Counted from the stretch's first letter, positions 50,251-61,974 are shown. The stretch: DNA of 64,000 nucleotides from Pempheris klunzingeri (GCF_042242105.1 NC_092012.1:11137470-11201469); one strand, 5' to 3'. Numbers and translations: made by a program. The notes: generated from the sequence alone by a model not told the origin.

Positions 50251-52676
50251 ACACAGGCACACTAGAGTGCATAGTAGCTGTGTTGGGAGTCTTAGATGCA
50301 ACACACCTATAAATTCAATATCAAGTACAAGGAGAAGTCAGTCAAACATGGCTGTACATGCCATCACTGTCAAGAGGTGAAACTAAATGACAAAAAAAGA
50401 TAAAGACAATCATGCACCTGGGAGTGATTCTGCTTACAAAGCTGTGAGACCTGGGGATAGCTGACAATCTTCATAAAACTTACAAAACTGTGCTTGGAGT
50501 AACGGAGGAATAATGTGAATCTGAGTGACACCAGCGATCTGATTTCATCGGCTCTTGCTCCGTGCCTGAAGTGCAAAGAGCGTCCTGTTGAAGAAATATC
50601 GCTTGTAGTCCCCTTAAATCCTAAGTCTTAAAAATGTAATCAGCTGTGGGTGGGGCAGAGGATAGCGCCCATGTTATGTCTTCTATCTGATTTCACTTAA
50701 TGGAGCTATTATTTAAATGTGCCCTCGTTTCGCTTGTGTCTGTTTTTATGTCCTTGTGTTTACTGCTGTTTATACCTTCTTGGAGCACATTCTGCTCGGA
50801 GGTAAGTGCAGTATAAATAACATTTACTTGTATTGTATTTCACTCTCTTCCTTTTTCTCTGCAATGATCCAATTTCCTCGCAGGGATGTTTGGAGCTTAA
50901 TCTAATCCTTTTGAGTGGCTCACATGGTCAAATTAAAATGAGTAGACTCACAGTGTATCCTTTGTAGAGGCGTATATTTCTGCTCAGTAATGAGTTATAT
51001 TTGGCCTATTTTTCACTATAAACAAATTAGCATCTGTACATTAGAAACAAGATGTTTTGCGCATTGTTTGACTCGTAAAATGTTCTCTGTGACCCATTAG
51101 CTACACAAATTAGACCCAAGAACTCTACAGGAACACAAGCGTGTTGGAGAGGGCTATTAAAGCATTGTAGAGAGGAGAATAAAGAAAATAAAGAAAGGAC
51201 AAATTTGATTAATCTCAATTTCATTTATTTTGGCTATGTGAAGAAACAAAGCTGTCTCAAACAAAGCTGCACTTTGACACCACCTCAAGAATGGCATGAA
51301 AGTTATTACATTTTCAACATTTTATATGTAAATGTAATTTTCTGGGGGTGTTTTGTTCGCACAGTGAATGATTCCACTTCCACAGTCCACTTCCAACAGA
51401 CAGCTTTCATGTACATCTGTTACATATTCCCTGCATTGAACGTGGAACATCAATCTTGACCTTGGAAAAAGAAGAACTCAGTGCAAGGTCAGACCATTTT
51501 ATCCATATTATAAAAGTGGCACGCATGTATTCAGGTCATGTGATAACAACTGAACAAACTTTATCTGCTGACAAAAACCAAGAGACGTTTCTAAGCAAAC
51601 CTTGATTGAAGTTGTTCATTCTTGACAAAATGTATCATTAGCTCTACAATCCTAGTTAAGACCAGGTTTTCCAAGTATATTTTGAAATGTGTGTAGTGCA
51701 TGTAAACACTATATTCTGGTGTCAGAAACATGATTGAGCCTTTATCTCAGTGTCTGATCATACTGCGCGTGCAGATGCATCATCGTCATTCACAGTCACT
51801 GTTTTACTCAACTTTTTGTGGGGCATCTCAGAACAAACTGAAGAAACCCTGCTAAGCTCTTTCCAGACTTGTACTGTGTTTAAAACAGGAGCACGCTGTG
51901 CAACACGAGCTAAAAAGAAACACTACAACTTAAAGCAACAGTGCTGTCTTTACAGTTCAGACACGGAATACGTATTCAAACAGGCATTTTTAATGTGGCT
52001 ATGAACTTTACTCGAATAATACATATCTTTGGGGAAAGTACAAGAGGTTACCTTCCATGAACTCTTCTCAGTACAATATGTCCTTCTCTAGCTAAAATAA
52101 AAACAACATACTGTCACTGTATTCTCTATAAAAGCCCTTACTCAGCCTATCCTTGAATATTACAATAATCACCTATAAGCACTGAATACGAATGCAGTTA
52201 ATATTAACCAGCAGATGGCATGGTTAGATAAATACACAATAAAATGGTCCGTGAAGGAGAAAGTCCGTTGCCAGGCCTCGCTGACCTTCAGAAACAGACG
52301 CGAGAAAATTAAGACATGATGGGTCCCTATAAGAGGGCAACAACTGAAGAAACGTTAACAGAAGTAGTGATTTTCCTTCAATTACCATTTACAAACAGAA
52401 TACACAAGAAAGGATGAACATAAACCCCTTATAGCGGTTATCCATCTCTAACTGAACATAATGATTTAAAGGTCTCTTTCATTGCACAGTCCAAGGGCGT
52501 TATCTTTGAGTCCACAGGCAACAACGTCCTTTATAAGTCCACCTCGATATGTCTTCCAACTATTATTCTTTCGCTCTATAGCAACAAAACAATAGTGATA
52601 TATAAATATTTCATTCTTACACATTCAGGCAAACATTCACTTACATCAACATTCAGATGCCACACTGTTCTGTCGT
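49561..52676. other. Spacer between lims1 and fbxl3
   Basis: No gene seen. It contains the poly-C/(CA)n tract at 50211-50256 and a short repeat end near 50800-50830 (AGTGCAGTATAAATAACATT). Confidence 0.5.
50211..50256. repeat. Poly-C run followed by (CA)n
   Basis: 26 consecutive C followed by about ten CA units. Such homopolymers are error-prone in assemblies, so the length is uncertain. The G-rich strand could form quadruplex structure. Confidence 0.9.
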
Positions 52677-52877
52677 CAGGGCTGCACAATTATAACCTCA
52701 TTAAGGTCAAGAATGTCACATTTATATCAATTACATTAGGACAGATGAAACATCCAAATAAGCGCTGGAGTTTCTGGGTAATGTGTCATGTTTTTATGCA
52801 AAAGATAAATATGATCTATATATGAGACTGTCATCAATTATTGACATTATATCTTATTGCAAAATTGTGCAGCCCTG
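52677..52877. mobile_element. 201-bp MITE with terminal inverted repeats
   Basis: Begins CAGGGCTGCACAATT and ends with its exact reverse complement AATTGTGCAGCCCTG. The interior is AT-rich and non-coding. The CAGGG termini suggest a hAT-type element, but the 8-bp flanks on the two sides do not match, so a target duplication is not visible. Confidence 0.75.
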
Positions 52878-53379
52878 TAACAGCATTTAAATCCTCAATC
52901 CTTTTTCATGTTACCATATAAATTTGATCTAAATACACACTGAGAAAAACAGTTTTTCTTGAAGACAAAATATGTATTGTGTGTGTTTGTCAACTGAGAA
53001 CTTAAAATATTGGCTTTTTCTCTGATGTGTAATGAAAACATTACTGATGCTATCAACCTGGTAGCAGTGCTGCTTTGCCGATTGTGCCGTGCAAGCAGGT
53101 GTCCAGAGAGATTTTTGTGTCAGCTGTCAACAATTAAACAACTCTGCCTGCCAATTTAATTTCTAAGAACCTAAAATGTTTGTCAGAATGGAAAATAAGT
53201 CCAGTAAAAGCAATTTAGCTCCCGAGGGTGACTCGTAGAATCGACAGATTTTTACTGACCACTGCCAAAACGTTCCATCATTTGGCTGCAAAATCTGTTA
53301 ACACTGCAGCTCATCTTGATTAACTTGGATCCTTCATTTGAGCAAAAGTGCATCAGTGGGATTCAGTAAATGTAGATGT

Positions 53380-53500
53380 AGATATATCTATATATCTATA
53401 TAGATATATATTTCCCCCTGGGGATTATTAAAGTAATTCTGATATATATATCTATATCTATATCTATATATAGATATATATCTATAGATATATATATAAT
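53380..53500 (+). repeat. LINE-type tail embedded in a GATA/AT microsatellite
   Basis: A 33-bp core (ATTTCCCCCTGGGGATTATT then AAAGTAATTCTGA) resembles the common fish retroposon 3' tail and is flanked on both sides by TATAGATATA-type simple repeats. Confidence 0.6.
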
Positions 53501-54173
53501 TTTATGTTCACAATTCAAATTTCTCCCTCCCATTTCCAATATAACACTTTGATATTTACAATTACAATAGGGACATGGGTCAGCCGATGCAGAAATATAG
53601 CTACTGTACATTACACACAAAAATATGTTCAAACATCACTCTTGTATATATATATATATATATACATATATATATGTACATACATACTCAGTATATACAG
53701 ACTAAGATGATTATGGCCAAAAATCAATTAAGAGCACCACCTTCACAAACAGCTTTCCTAAGAAAAAGGGAGATGGAATATTGTTTAGCTTTGTCCACAT
53801 CAAATCAGAGGACAGAGAAATGAGATGCAGTGACTGAGAAACACTCAAAGACATCAAATAGAGACACGCTGTTGGCAGGAGGCTATACGGAGAGGGAAAC
53901 CAAACATTTTTCCAATCAGCCACCCAGTCTATAACTCTCAGTCTCTTTATAATTAAATGTTTTCATAATGCGTCATTACTTAAATTCAGAAACCTTCCAC
54001 AGTCAGGGGCAGGAATTCTGGTGATTTTAACTGTACATCAACAAAAAATGCTGCCTTCTCATAGTGATCATCCCAATCCAATGCATCATTTTCTCAACTG
54101 CCACATGCCTGACCTGAAAGGCATTTTGCTTTCAGTGTGATGATGCTGATCTTTTGAACGTATCTGGCTGTAA

Positions 54174-54179
54174 TTTATT
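54174..54179 (-). terminator. Candidate poly(A) signal of fbxl3
   Basis: AATAAA on the minus strand, about 515 bases past the stop codon. Positional choice only. Confidence 0.3.
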
Positions 54180-54691
54180 TTACTGAAATTAAACTATGTA
54201 TCTAGACGGTATTAAGAGGATTAGTACCGATGCCTGCTCATGATATGGCAAAATGTTATGGTATCTGCCTGTATTTGTAAAGACAGGCTGTCTACATGGC
54301 CACAGGCTGTCATTCCCAATAATTCCCAGACATTCCTGTCAACTCCCATGGAGAAGTGCCACCCCTCAACACTCCCTTAATACTACACCTAACCAACCAA
54401 AGGTGCTATGAATGACTACAAGACACTACAATACATTTAGATATAAATATACACATAAATATAAAAATTTTACATATATATGGAACGGCATGGTGGAGTT
54501 GGAATCAACATTACACATTTCATTTCATTACATCAAAACTCAAAGTAATTTCTTACCACGTATTCAGGGAGAAAAACACATACACATACATACAATTTCT
54601 GGACAAAAAAACATAATTCTCCAAGTATCACACACACGCACACATACTCACACACACGAAAACCTGACAACCTGAATCTTCTCCCAGAGCT

Positions 54692-57600
54692 CTACCAGGT
54701 AGGCATCATGTCTGGGAACCAGACACGGCCCAAATGCTTTGACACCTCCCAGTGGATGTCATCCAGCCCATAGCGGTGATCTGGAACCAGTACTTCCTCC
54801 ATGATGGATAGCTGTGTCAGTCTGTCTCCGCACATCTTGACAAACTCCACGAAGGCGCTGCAGGACACTTCGCACTCCCCCAAGCCGATGGCCGACAGCT
54901 GCGTGCAGCGCTGGGCGATGCGGATCAGCTCTTCATCCAGCGGCCTCAGCCCGTTGGCGCACACCACCAGCTCGACAAGACGCGGGCAGGTGAGCCCGAC
55001 GCGGCCCAGCACGTCTTTACTGACGGAGCGGCCGAAGTACAGATGCGTGACGGGGATTTCATCGCGGAAGAAAGGCCCGAACTCGTCCTCGTAGAGGAAG
55101 AAGTACATGACCAGATTAAATTTGGGAGAGTGACGCACCATGGCGTCCCAGCTGCTCTTCTTGATGGTGTGGAACTGCTGGCCAGGATTCTCGCTAATCA
55201 CGTCGATGCGAAGGTGCTCAAGGTGAACGTGCTTCTCCGAGGAGAGGGCGATGAGAAGTTCGTCACTCAGCAAATGGTAGTTGAGGGCTAGTTCTCTCAG
55301 GCCGTGGCACTGATCAGCCACACACAGGATACCTGGGACAGAGAGAAAATAAGGGATGAGGGAATGACTGGCCGACACTCATCCACCTCTCAGTCACTTT
55401 TAGACTTATTGTACCGTATAGGAAGAATGATTTATTGAATTGTTGTAATGACTTCTTAAAAAAACATCTAAACAACTATATATTTATGTGTATATACTGT
55501 ATGTGTATATTTATATATACTCATGTCTTTCTAAGTTACTTTTGCTTAATTATCTCATTGACTGATAATAAATGTGCCTTTATATTCCTTTTACTTCTGC
55601 CATTTTCTCTCAAGTCCAGCTGCTGAAAACATCACAAGGGGAACCGATGATTGGACATACAACAGTTGGCACGAACTCTGCACAATGTCAGCCATAATTG
55701 TTCTTGATCAGTGAAATTCTTAATTCTACTTAGACAACTATCATATCATAGCGCTCCCTGTTATCCATCCTTCCTTCTACTTGTCAGTACCTGCAGGGGA
55801 AACATGAGGGCAACTGCTCATTTTCAGCAGTTTGAGGGTGTCGCTGTTATTGGCCACCAGGACTTTGAGGGAGGGGTCATCCACGGGTGTGTCGTCGATC
55901 TTCAGGGACGACAGGGATTTGGAGTTGACAAAAACCACTGTTAGAGCCGAGATGAAGTGCGACTGTTGACCAGAGCAAAAGAGACAAACGCCAAGTCATC
56001 CTCTGTCTTTAGTAAACATGGTAGCCCTAAATTCTGGTTTTATTTACCATCACGCAATTCAACCTTCAGATGTAGCGAGCAAGTGCAGTGTTCCACATCA
56101 CAATAAATCCTCTGCGGTTAAATGCCTATCATGTATCACCCTTGTCTGGATGTCCGTGCATCCTTGTCAGCGTGCTTGTTAAGCACAAGAGACTAAACAA
56201 AACACAACCTGCTCATTACAACATTAATCAGCAGCTACACTAGTGATTAAACACTCTACAGGGTCCCTTTAGATTCTATGCATGAATTAAAAAAACATAC
56301 ATGCCAATGTGCAGCCAGGCCACTTTGCCTACGCTCTGTCTTTCAATCTTAATTGTCCAAGGAAACAGGATGAGTGTGATGTTTTTAGCTGACAACCTGG
56401 AGATCTTGAATTATAAAAATTCACATAGGCACTTGGAATTAATCAGACCAGCGGCATTTTATAAATTAATCAGAGATAATAGCTTTAAATTGGTGAACTG
56501 TTTCATCCTGTCATCTTCAGGGAAGATCACATTTGAGTATTATAACCGCGAGAATAAAGAACAACTAGAACTAGTACAATTGTAATCTTTAAACTTGTGA
56601 CACTGCGTGTCTAAACTCTGCCTGCAGATCAAGATGCACAGAAGTAATTACACTGTTGAGGCGTCGTTACCTTTGGCAGCTCCATGAAGCTGGGCCTGGC
56701 TGTGGAGATGAGGCCCAGTGTCTTCAAAGAACAATTCACGAGCTGAGAGAGGATGTCGCACGCTGCCTCTGCAGACTCTCTGCTGCTGTCGACCTGAGCA
56801 GCAAGGAGAGAGAACATGAAAACAGGGCGACACGAGAACAGAACATAAGAATTAACTTTTCTAAGCACTTGTCTTGATCGCTTTTAACCGCCGTAACTAC
56901 AAAACCAGTGCCTACCTTGAAGCTGACATACTGCAGGTGGTTGGAGTGCCTTTTGATTATCTGTTTGATGAGGTCTGGATGAGTGGCCTTCAGGTAGGAG
57001 CTGGCTGGCTGGTTCAACTCAAACTCAAAGCACCGCCACAGCTCTGGCATGTGAAAAGCCTGGTTCCACCCCCGACACACCTGTGGTGACAACAGTAGAA
57101 TCAAAACCTGATCTCTCATAGATTTTCCTTATTGGGTTAAGCTCAGGGAGCATCATTTAGTTCTTCAAAATAGACGATTCAAGTTTTCCATAACCTATAA
57201 GATTTTCAAAATGCCTCTATTTTTAGTGTAGCTAGCAAACTAAACAACAAAACGAACAGCAGCAAACTAAATACGTGCTCCTTCCTCCACAAAATCTTTT
57301 ACACCAAACCTTATTCACAATAATCATTATTTTCCACAAGAAGTCTTGAGGCAAAAACATGCTTTTTCAATCTGAAGGCAAGCTGATAAAACGTGACTCA
57401 CAGGAGAGCACAGAACCCATTAATTTACCCTCTGGCGAGTGGCCTTCGCCCCCTGCCTTCGCTGACTTGTTGAAACATAAAAGCACCAGGTATGTGCGTA
57501 TGTTTGCGTGTTCATCACAGCCTGGTTCGAAGTTAAGAGCCCAACTGCCTATACAAAGGCCATTGGCCATATTGCAACAATAATGGAAAACCATTATTAA

Positions 57601-57985
57601 TTTTATAATGATTAATAATTATTAATAACCATTTTTATTTACAGCCTGCCACATTATTTCCTGCAGATCTAACAGTTGTGATTTAAGAATTCTTAAAAGC
57701 CACCATTTGACCATTGAGATTGAGGTGAGAGCCACAACAAGCTCTGCCTCCTGTGTAGTGAGCTCATTATTACATGGGTACCTGAGAAGCGTAAGCCCTA
57801 TCCAGTAGAGGCAGGTACTGGAAGACGTGGAGCAGGATCTCCTGTGGCAGACACTCCCATTGGACTCCCTTGTCCTCCGAATCTTTTTCCCTCCTCTGCT
57901 TGCGGGACCGTTTAAGAGTCTGCTGAGACCCACTGCTGGTGCCACCTCCGTCCTCCTGCTCATTCCCTTGCAGACCTCGTTTCAT
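54692..57985 (-). CDS. fbxl3: FBXL3, F-box/LRR cryptochrome receptor
   Basis: Coding exons on the minus strand: 57985-57782, 57080-56916, 56793-56671, 55962-55791 and 55332-54692. The junctions and phases close to 434 aa, against 428 in human. The start MKRG matches FBXL3, and a splice acceptor (CCCAG then G) directly precedes the ATG, so a 5' non-coding exon exists. A basic stretch (KRSRKQRR, residues 25-32) precedes the F-box (about 42-88, [20 protein letters not shown]), which binds SKP1. Leucine-rich repeats follow. The tail [12 protein letters not shown] is intact; in mammals this C-terminal Trp enters the FAD pocket of cryptochromes. FBXL3 is the substrate receptor of an SCF ubiquitin ligase that degrades CRY1/CRY2 in the nucleus and sets clock period. 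Residues matching mouse Afterhours (Cys358) and Overtime (Ile364) sites are wild type here ([13 protein letters not shown]). The variable N-terminal 40 residues are the only poorly conserved part. Fish carry several fbxl3 copies; which one this is remains open. Confidence 0.95.
55333..56670 (-). other. fbxl3 introns 3 and 4
   Basis: Two introns (55963-56670 and 55333-55790) flanking the exon that begins [14 protein letters not shown]-rich and unremarkable; no repeat recognised. Confidence 0.7.
57081..57781 (-). other. fbxl3 intron between F-box exons
   Basis: 701 bp with consensus-like ends (GTACCC donor, ACCACAG acceptor). It contains an AT-rich near-palindromic patch at about 57585-57640 (TTATTAATAATTATTAATCA on the minus strand). 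Confidence 0.7.
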
Positions 57986-57986
57986 C

Positions 57987-59610
57987 CTGGGTAAACAAAA
58001 CCCAGATGGTTGGGCTGAGTTAACTTTACGGGAGAAAGGAACTGTTGATTAGCAGCAGCATTTGTGCAGGGAATATTCATCAGCAGACCTGACATGCATT
58101 ACCCTGTTATTAACAAGCCTGCAGTCAGCGTCCATTAAGTTGATGCACGCTGACACATATTGAATATGTCTGAGTAATGATACATGGTGGTGGAGCTGCC
58201 AACTATTTTCAGTTCGTCATTTCTTTTATTATTTCTTGATTCATTTCTTAGTGCATAAATGTACAACACAATAAAAGAAAATTCTTGACAATGCTGTCAT
58301 CAATTGACAATGATGTGAAATAGAGTAAATCAGCAGATCAGAAAAGACTTGAGATGCTGTAACCAAGAAATCTTTGATATTTTGGTATTTAATAAATTAC
58401 TTCATGACATTTAACTGATTTTTTTTTAAACTGTCACTTAAATCAATACTAATCCTAATCAATTGAAGCACTTTTTACAGCACTACAGAGTCGCCACACG
58501 AAACTTATCAGTCATATAATATTTTTGTGCAATACAATTTATCAAACTTAACACTATCAAGAAATTAACAAGACAGCTTTCTCCCACGGTTATGGCTGAA
58601 GCAGGGACATAAGGGGTTTAGGGTTCCCACCCAGCATTGTCCAAGTCTTTCTGCAAATTTAAGTTCAAAGAAGGATCAGACAAGCCTATTTCGAAGAAAA
58701 AGAAAGTGAAACTTTGCAGTGAGTATGATAGCTGTACACATCTGAGAGAGAAGACAATAAAAATAGCTCTATGTCATTGGATCAAACAAAGATTAAACAA
58801 TAGATCAATACAATAGTAAAACTAGAATTGGACAATATGACAATACATGTGTACATATACGGAGGTATATTTTAATGATCGCAGATTGTATTAGGCCATT
58901 CTTAATTCAATGGATTAGTTATGAACAAATATTTCTGAATAGTTGTTTTATCCATTCACTTGAGTGTGTATCAATATCACAAAATATCATTAGATACATC
59001 ATGACAAATTGTATTCATATCACCCACTCACTAACCATCTTATTTTGCTGTATCAGTATTAACTTTGGGAGCAACAGCTGAAGACGAGGGGTCCTGGTTG
59101 ATTTCTCATTATCACACATTCAAAATTGAGTTAAAGTGTGATATGTTTTGGAAGATTATTGTGGATTTATTCTTTGTCTGTTGTCCAGACCCACATGACA
59201 CGCTGCTGGTTGACCTGCAAAGCCGATCAAAGGTAAAATCTTAACCAGATGTGTTGCAGACTGCTCTGCTCACCTGAGAATGAAAACAATGCAAAGGAGG
59301 ACACGCCTCCCTGCTCAGCCTGATGTACAATTCATAAGATAAAAGTTAGCTTCTGCTCGCAAAAACTGCACTTAGTTGCACATGAATGGCGAAATGTTGG
59401 CGGCGTTTAATGACAACACGGACGTTTAGTTTTACAAGACAAACGCGTCAATCCACAACAAGAGTTAGCTTAGCCGAACCGAGCGCTGCATCTTGCTAAC
59501 AACTAAACAAACAAGTTTTAGTAAATAGACATAAAGTTGCATTTGAAAAAAATGGTTAAGTGAAACGCATAGGGTGTTATCAGCAGTTATCGACCCCGTC
59601 CTCGTCTTAC
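57987..59610 (-). other. fbxl3 intron 1 (5' UTR intron)
   Basis: About 1.6 kb between the inferred 5' non-coding exon and the start-codon exon. No coding sequence or repeat was recognised. Confidence 0.55.
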
Positions 59611-59880
59611 CTGGCTTTCACCTCCGTCGGATGTTTATCAGAAAAGACGATCACTCAACGTCAACCGGGACCGACACAAGAAAACTGCGTTCTAGCTAAC
59701 CGACCGGTCCAACACATTAGACCATAGGACAGCGCGGTGAGTCGGGAAGTTAGCAAGCACCGACGAGAAGCTCGTAAAGCAAGTTTTTTGAACGTGTTTT
59801 CCTTTTCCGAGCGCCTGACCTAGTTTCTCTCCACAACTCTGCTTCAATAGTTCGCCTGTCAGCTAAAGATGGCGGTTTGT
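59611..59880 (-). other. fbxl3: fbxl3 5' non-coding exon and promoter region
   Basis: On the minus strand a strong donor (AAAGCCAG then GTAAGACG) ends at 59611. It is preceded by CpG-containing sequence typical of a housekeeping-type promoter, with no TATA box. This is the likely first exon of fbxl3. The 5' boundary is a guess. Confidence 0.5.
59866..59875 (+). promoter_or_regulatory. YY1-type site
   Basis: AAGATGGCGG is the core of the YY1 motif that is frequent close to transcription starts of CpG-type promoters. Its orientation is opposite to fbxl3. Confidence 0.4.
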
Positions 59881-59940
59881 GTTGCTGCGTGGAGCTGGAC
59901 GGCCTGCAGTTACAGTGAACCGCCGGCAGGGGGGGATATT

Positions 59941-59988
59941 TTTTTTCTTCTTCTTCTCCTTCTCTTTCTTCTTCTTCTTCTTCTTCGC
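59941..59988. repeat. (TTC)n low-complexity tract
   Basis: T-run followed by TTC/CTT trinucleotides, about 48 bp, just upstream of the fbxl3 promoter. Confidence 0.8.
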
Positions 59989-60044
59989 TGCCTCCCTCTG
60001 GAGCTAGTCTGTTACTGAGCCATTCTAGAGCCAATTTACTCCTC

Positions 60045-60170
60045 TGCCATGGAGGAGTGATTGGCTTCAGATTGTCTGTGACTTTGGGGGTTTTATCTGG
60101 TTTTGGAATCAGCCTCCTGAGACCCAAGATTTTGTTGGTATGGATTTTTTCTTTCTCCATTTGGGATTAG
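60045..60170 (-). mobile_element. L1-type LINE relic, reverse-transcriptase N-terminal fragment
   Basis: On the minus strand the peptide LRRLIPKPDKTPKVTDNLKP followed by ITP matches the start of the L1 reverse-transcriptase domain, where 'LIPKPDK...DN.RPI' is nearly invariant. It runs out of frame or similarity after about 30 residues. It is probably part of the same element as the endonuclease relic at 60664-61200. Confidence 0.65.
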
Positions 60171-60245
60171 TAGGACCTGATAAGTATGGAAACTAAGTAT
60201 TATAGGAAGTAGGTTTTGGGGAAAAAAATGATGTCCTCATATAGT

Positions 60246-60645
60246 TACATCCATCCATCTATTGTCTATACTGCTTATCCTGTTGTCGTGTGGTCGTGGG
60301 GGAGCTGGAGCCAATCCCAGCTGACATTGAGTGAGAGGCGGGGTACACCCTGGACTGATCACCAGTCAATCACAGGGCCGACATGTAAAGACAGACAACC
60401 ATTCACGCCCACACACTCACATTCACACTCACGTGCAATTTAGGGTCACCAGTTAACCTAACCTGCATGTCTTTGGACTGTGGGAGGAAGCCGGAGTACC
60501 TGGAGAAGATCCAAGCACGGGGAGAACATGCAATCTCCACACAGACAGGTTCAAGGGTCAAACCGCAAAAACCTGACGGCCAGCAGGTTCAAACCTGGAA
60601 CCTTCTTGCTGTGAGGCAGCAGTGCCAACCACCGCACCACTGATT
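60246..60645 (+). repeat. Dispersed teleost repeat, copy 2, inserted in the L1 relic
   Basis: Same family as 35142-35407: CATCCATCCATCTATTGTCT, GGAGCCAATCCCAGCTGACA, GAGAGGCGGGGTACACCCTG, GGGAGGAAGCCGGAGTACCT, GGGGAGAACATGCAATCTCC and CTTCTTGCTGTGAGGCAGCA. It separates the L1 endonuclease and reverse-transcriptase fragments. Confidence 0.8.
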
Positions 60646-60663
60646 ATTACACTAACCTTCATC

Positions 60664-61200
60664 TTATAACACATTTGGGTCACATTTTTCAAACCTCTTA
60701 TTATTTCTGCAGGTATTACTTGGCTTCAACTCTAATTGCATATGACTGTGGTCTGGGCAATGAGAGACAAATTGTGATATATTATATTGTAACCAATAAT
60801 CAGTTCTAGACTTGCATGTTCTATCTAGTTTAAACCAATAGTACAGTAATACCTCAGGGTTTTTGACTCTCCATATTTGCTCTATACTCTGAACCTCTAT
60901 ATTCATAACTAACACTTACAATTACCATTTACATCCGCTCCTAAAGATATGACCCTTCCTGGGCAGTTATTATAGTTAAAATAACAGCTCCACCTGAACA
61001 TGAAGAACCATAACTACATTTAATTCTATCCCCCCACTGGGTGGACCAAAACGTAACATCATTTTCACTTGAATGAGTTTCTTGTAGAAATATAGTAGGC
61101 CTTTTAGTCCCTTGCAGAATAAAAAGATTGCTTTTCTTTTAATTGTGTTTTGTAGACCCCTAGTATTGAAACTGTTGAAATTTGAAAAATAGAAACTTGA
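60664..61200 (-). mobile_element. L1-type LINE relic, endonuclease region
   Basis: Minus-strand translation shows, across frameshifts, the APE-type endonuclease of L1 ORF2: NTRGLQNTIKRKAIFLFCKG near the N-terminus, then ETHSSENDVTFW with the catalytic Glu, and finally IEQIWRVKNPEVLLYYWFKL and KSRTDYWLQYNISQFV. The last open piece (60664-60915) is 83 codons. It contains stops and shifts, so it is a fossil. Confidence 0.8.
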
Positions 61201-61974
61201 AAATAGAAAAAGTAAATAAAAAGCGGTAAAGGTAATGGTAGTGTTTTGTGAGTGTCTCTAGCATATAAGCATCTAATTAGTAACTATAGCTAATACAATG
61301 TCCCGTAAGGGATATTTAACTACTAAACTCCCTGATATAAGATCACATTATTTTGTTTAAGTAATATAATAACAGTATTATATTAAAAAAAAACCCTGAG
61401 TAAATCTATTTCTGGATGAACAGTCAAGAATGAATGTTGGATATATCTTCGTCTACAGCAAAGAGAATCTTCAGCTTGTTTTCTCCTTCACAGGGATTTC
61501 TGTTGGCATTTGGAGGTTCCCGTGATGCTCATCAGTTATTGGCCATACATATAAAGTGACATTTCAACCAATCGACAATCAGAATAAAACTGTGACATCC
61601 CATTGGTCCAACAATAATCCCCAAATTTCATCTTCAGTTATCTACCACTGCCATAGTAGTAGGCCTAGACAGTAGATAAGAAAATAAACTATAACGTGCA
61701 CATTGCTAATTTAATTTAAAAGCAAGAAGAGATGTGAGATAGTTTGAAAGCGCCAACAGCTGAGAAAATATTAATATGAGATGGCTGTGTCTTTTTGACT
61801 GTATTGTGTGATCCAGCAAGAATGATAAAGGCTCCCTATAAAGTTTTAATTGCATGGTTAGGGTCACACTTACTGTTGAAGGTGGAGAATACTATGTATT
61901 TGGTCTTTTCTGCAATTAAAACTAGTCTGTGAGTAAGAGTGCTGCTTGAAAAGAATCAAATTCAGACGAGTCAG
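61201..61974. other. Intergenic DNA, nothing recognised
   Basis: AT-rich sequence between the two retroposon relics. It may include diverged LINE sequence upstream of the endonuclease, but I cannot support that. Confidence 0.4.

Larger units (their letters stand above)
52878..54691 (-). other. Probable fbxl3 3' UTR and downstream region
   Basis: Non-coding stretch after the fbxl3 stop codon. It contains a LINE-type tail with GATA/AT microsatellite (53380-53500), an AT run (53646-53675) and a minus-strand AATAAA at 54174-54179. The 3' UTR end is not known. Confidence 0.45.

Noticed and set aside
59750..60160. 136-codon minus-strand frame as a gene
   Set aside because: Its first part is the L1 reverse-transcriptase relic, the middle is translation of a TTC repeat and the rest is fbxl3 promoter; it is a chance fusion.
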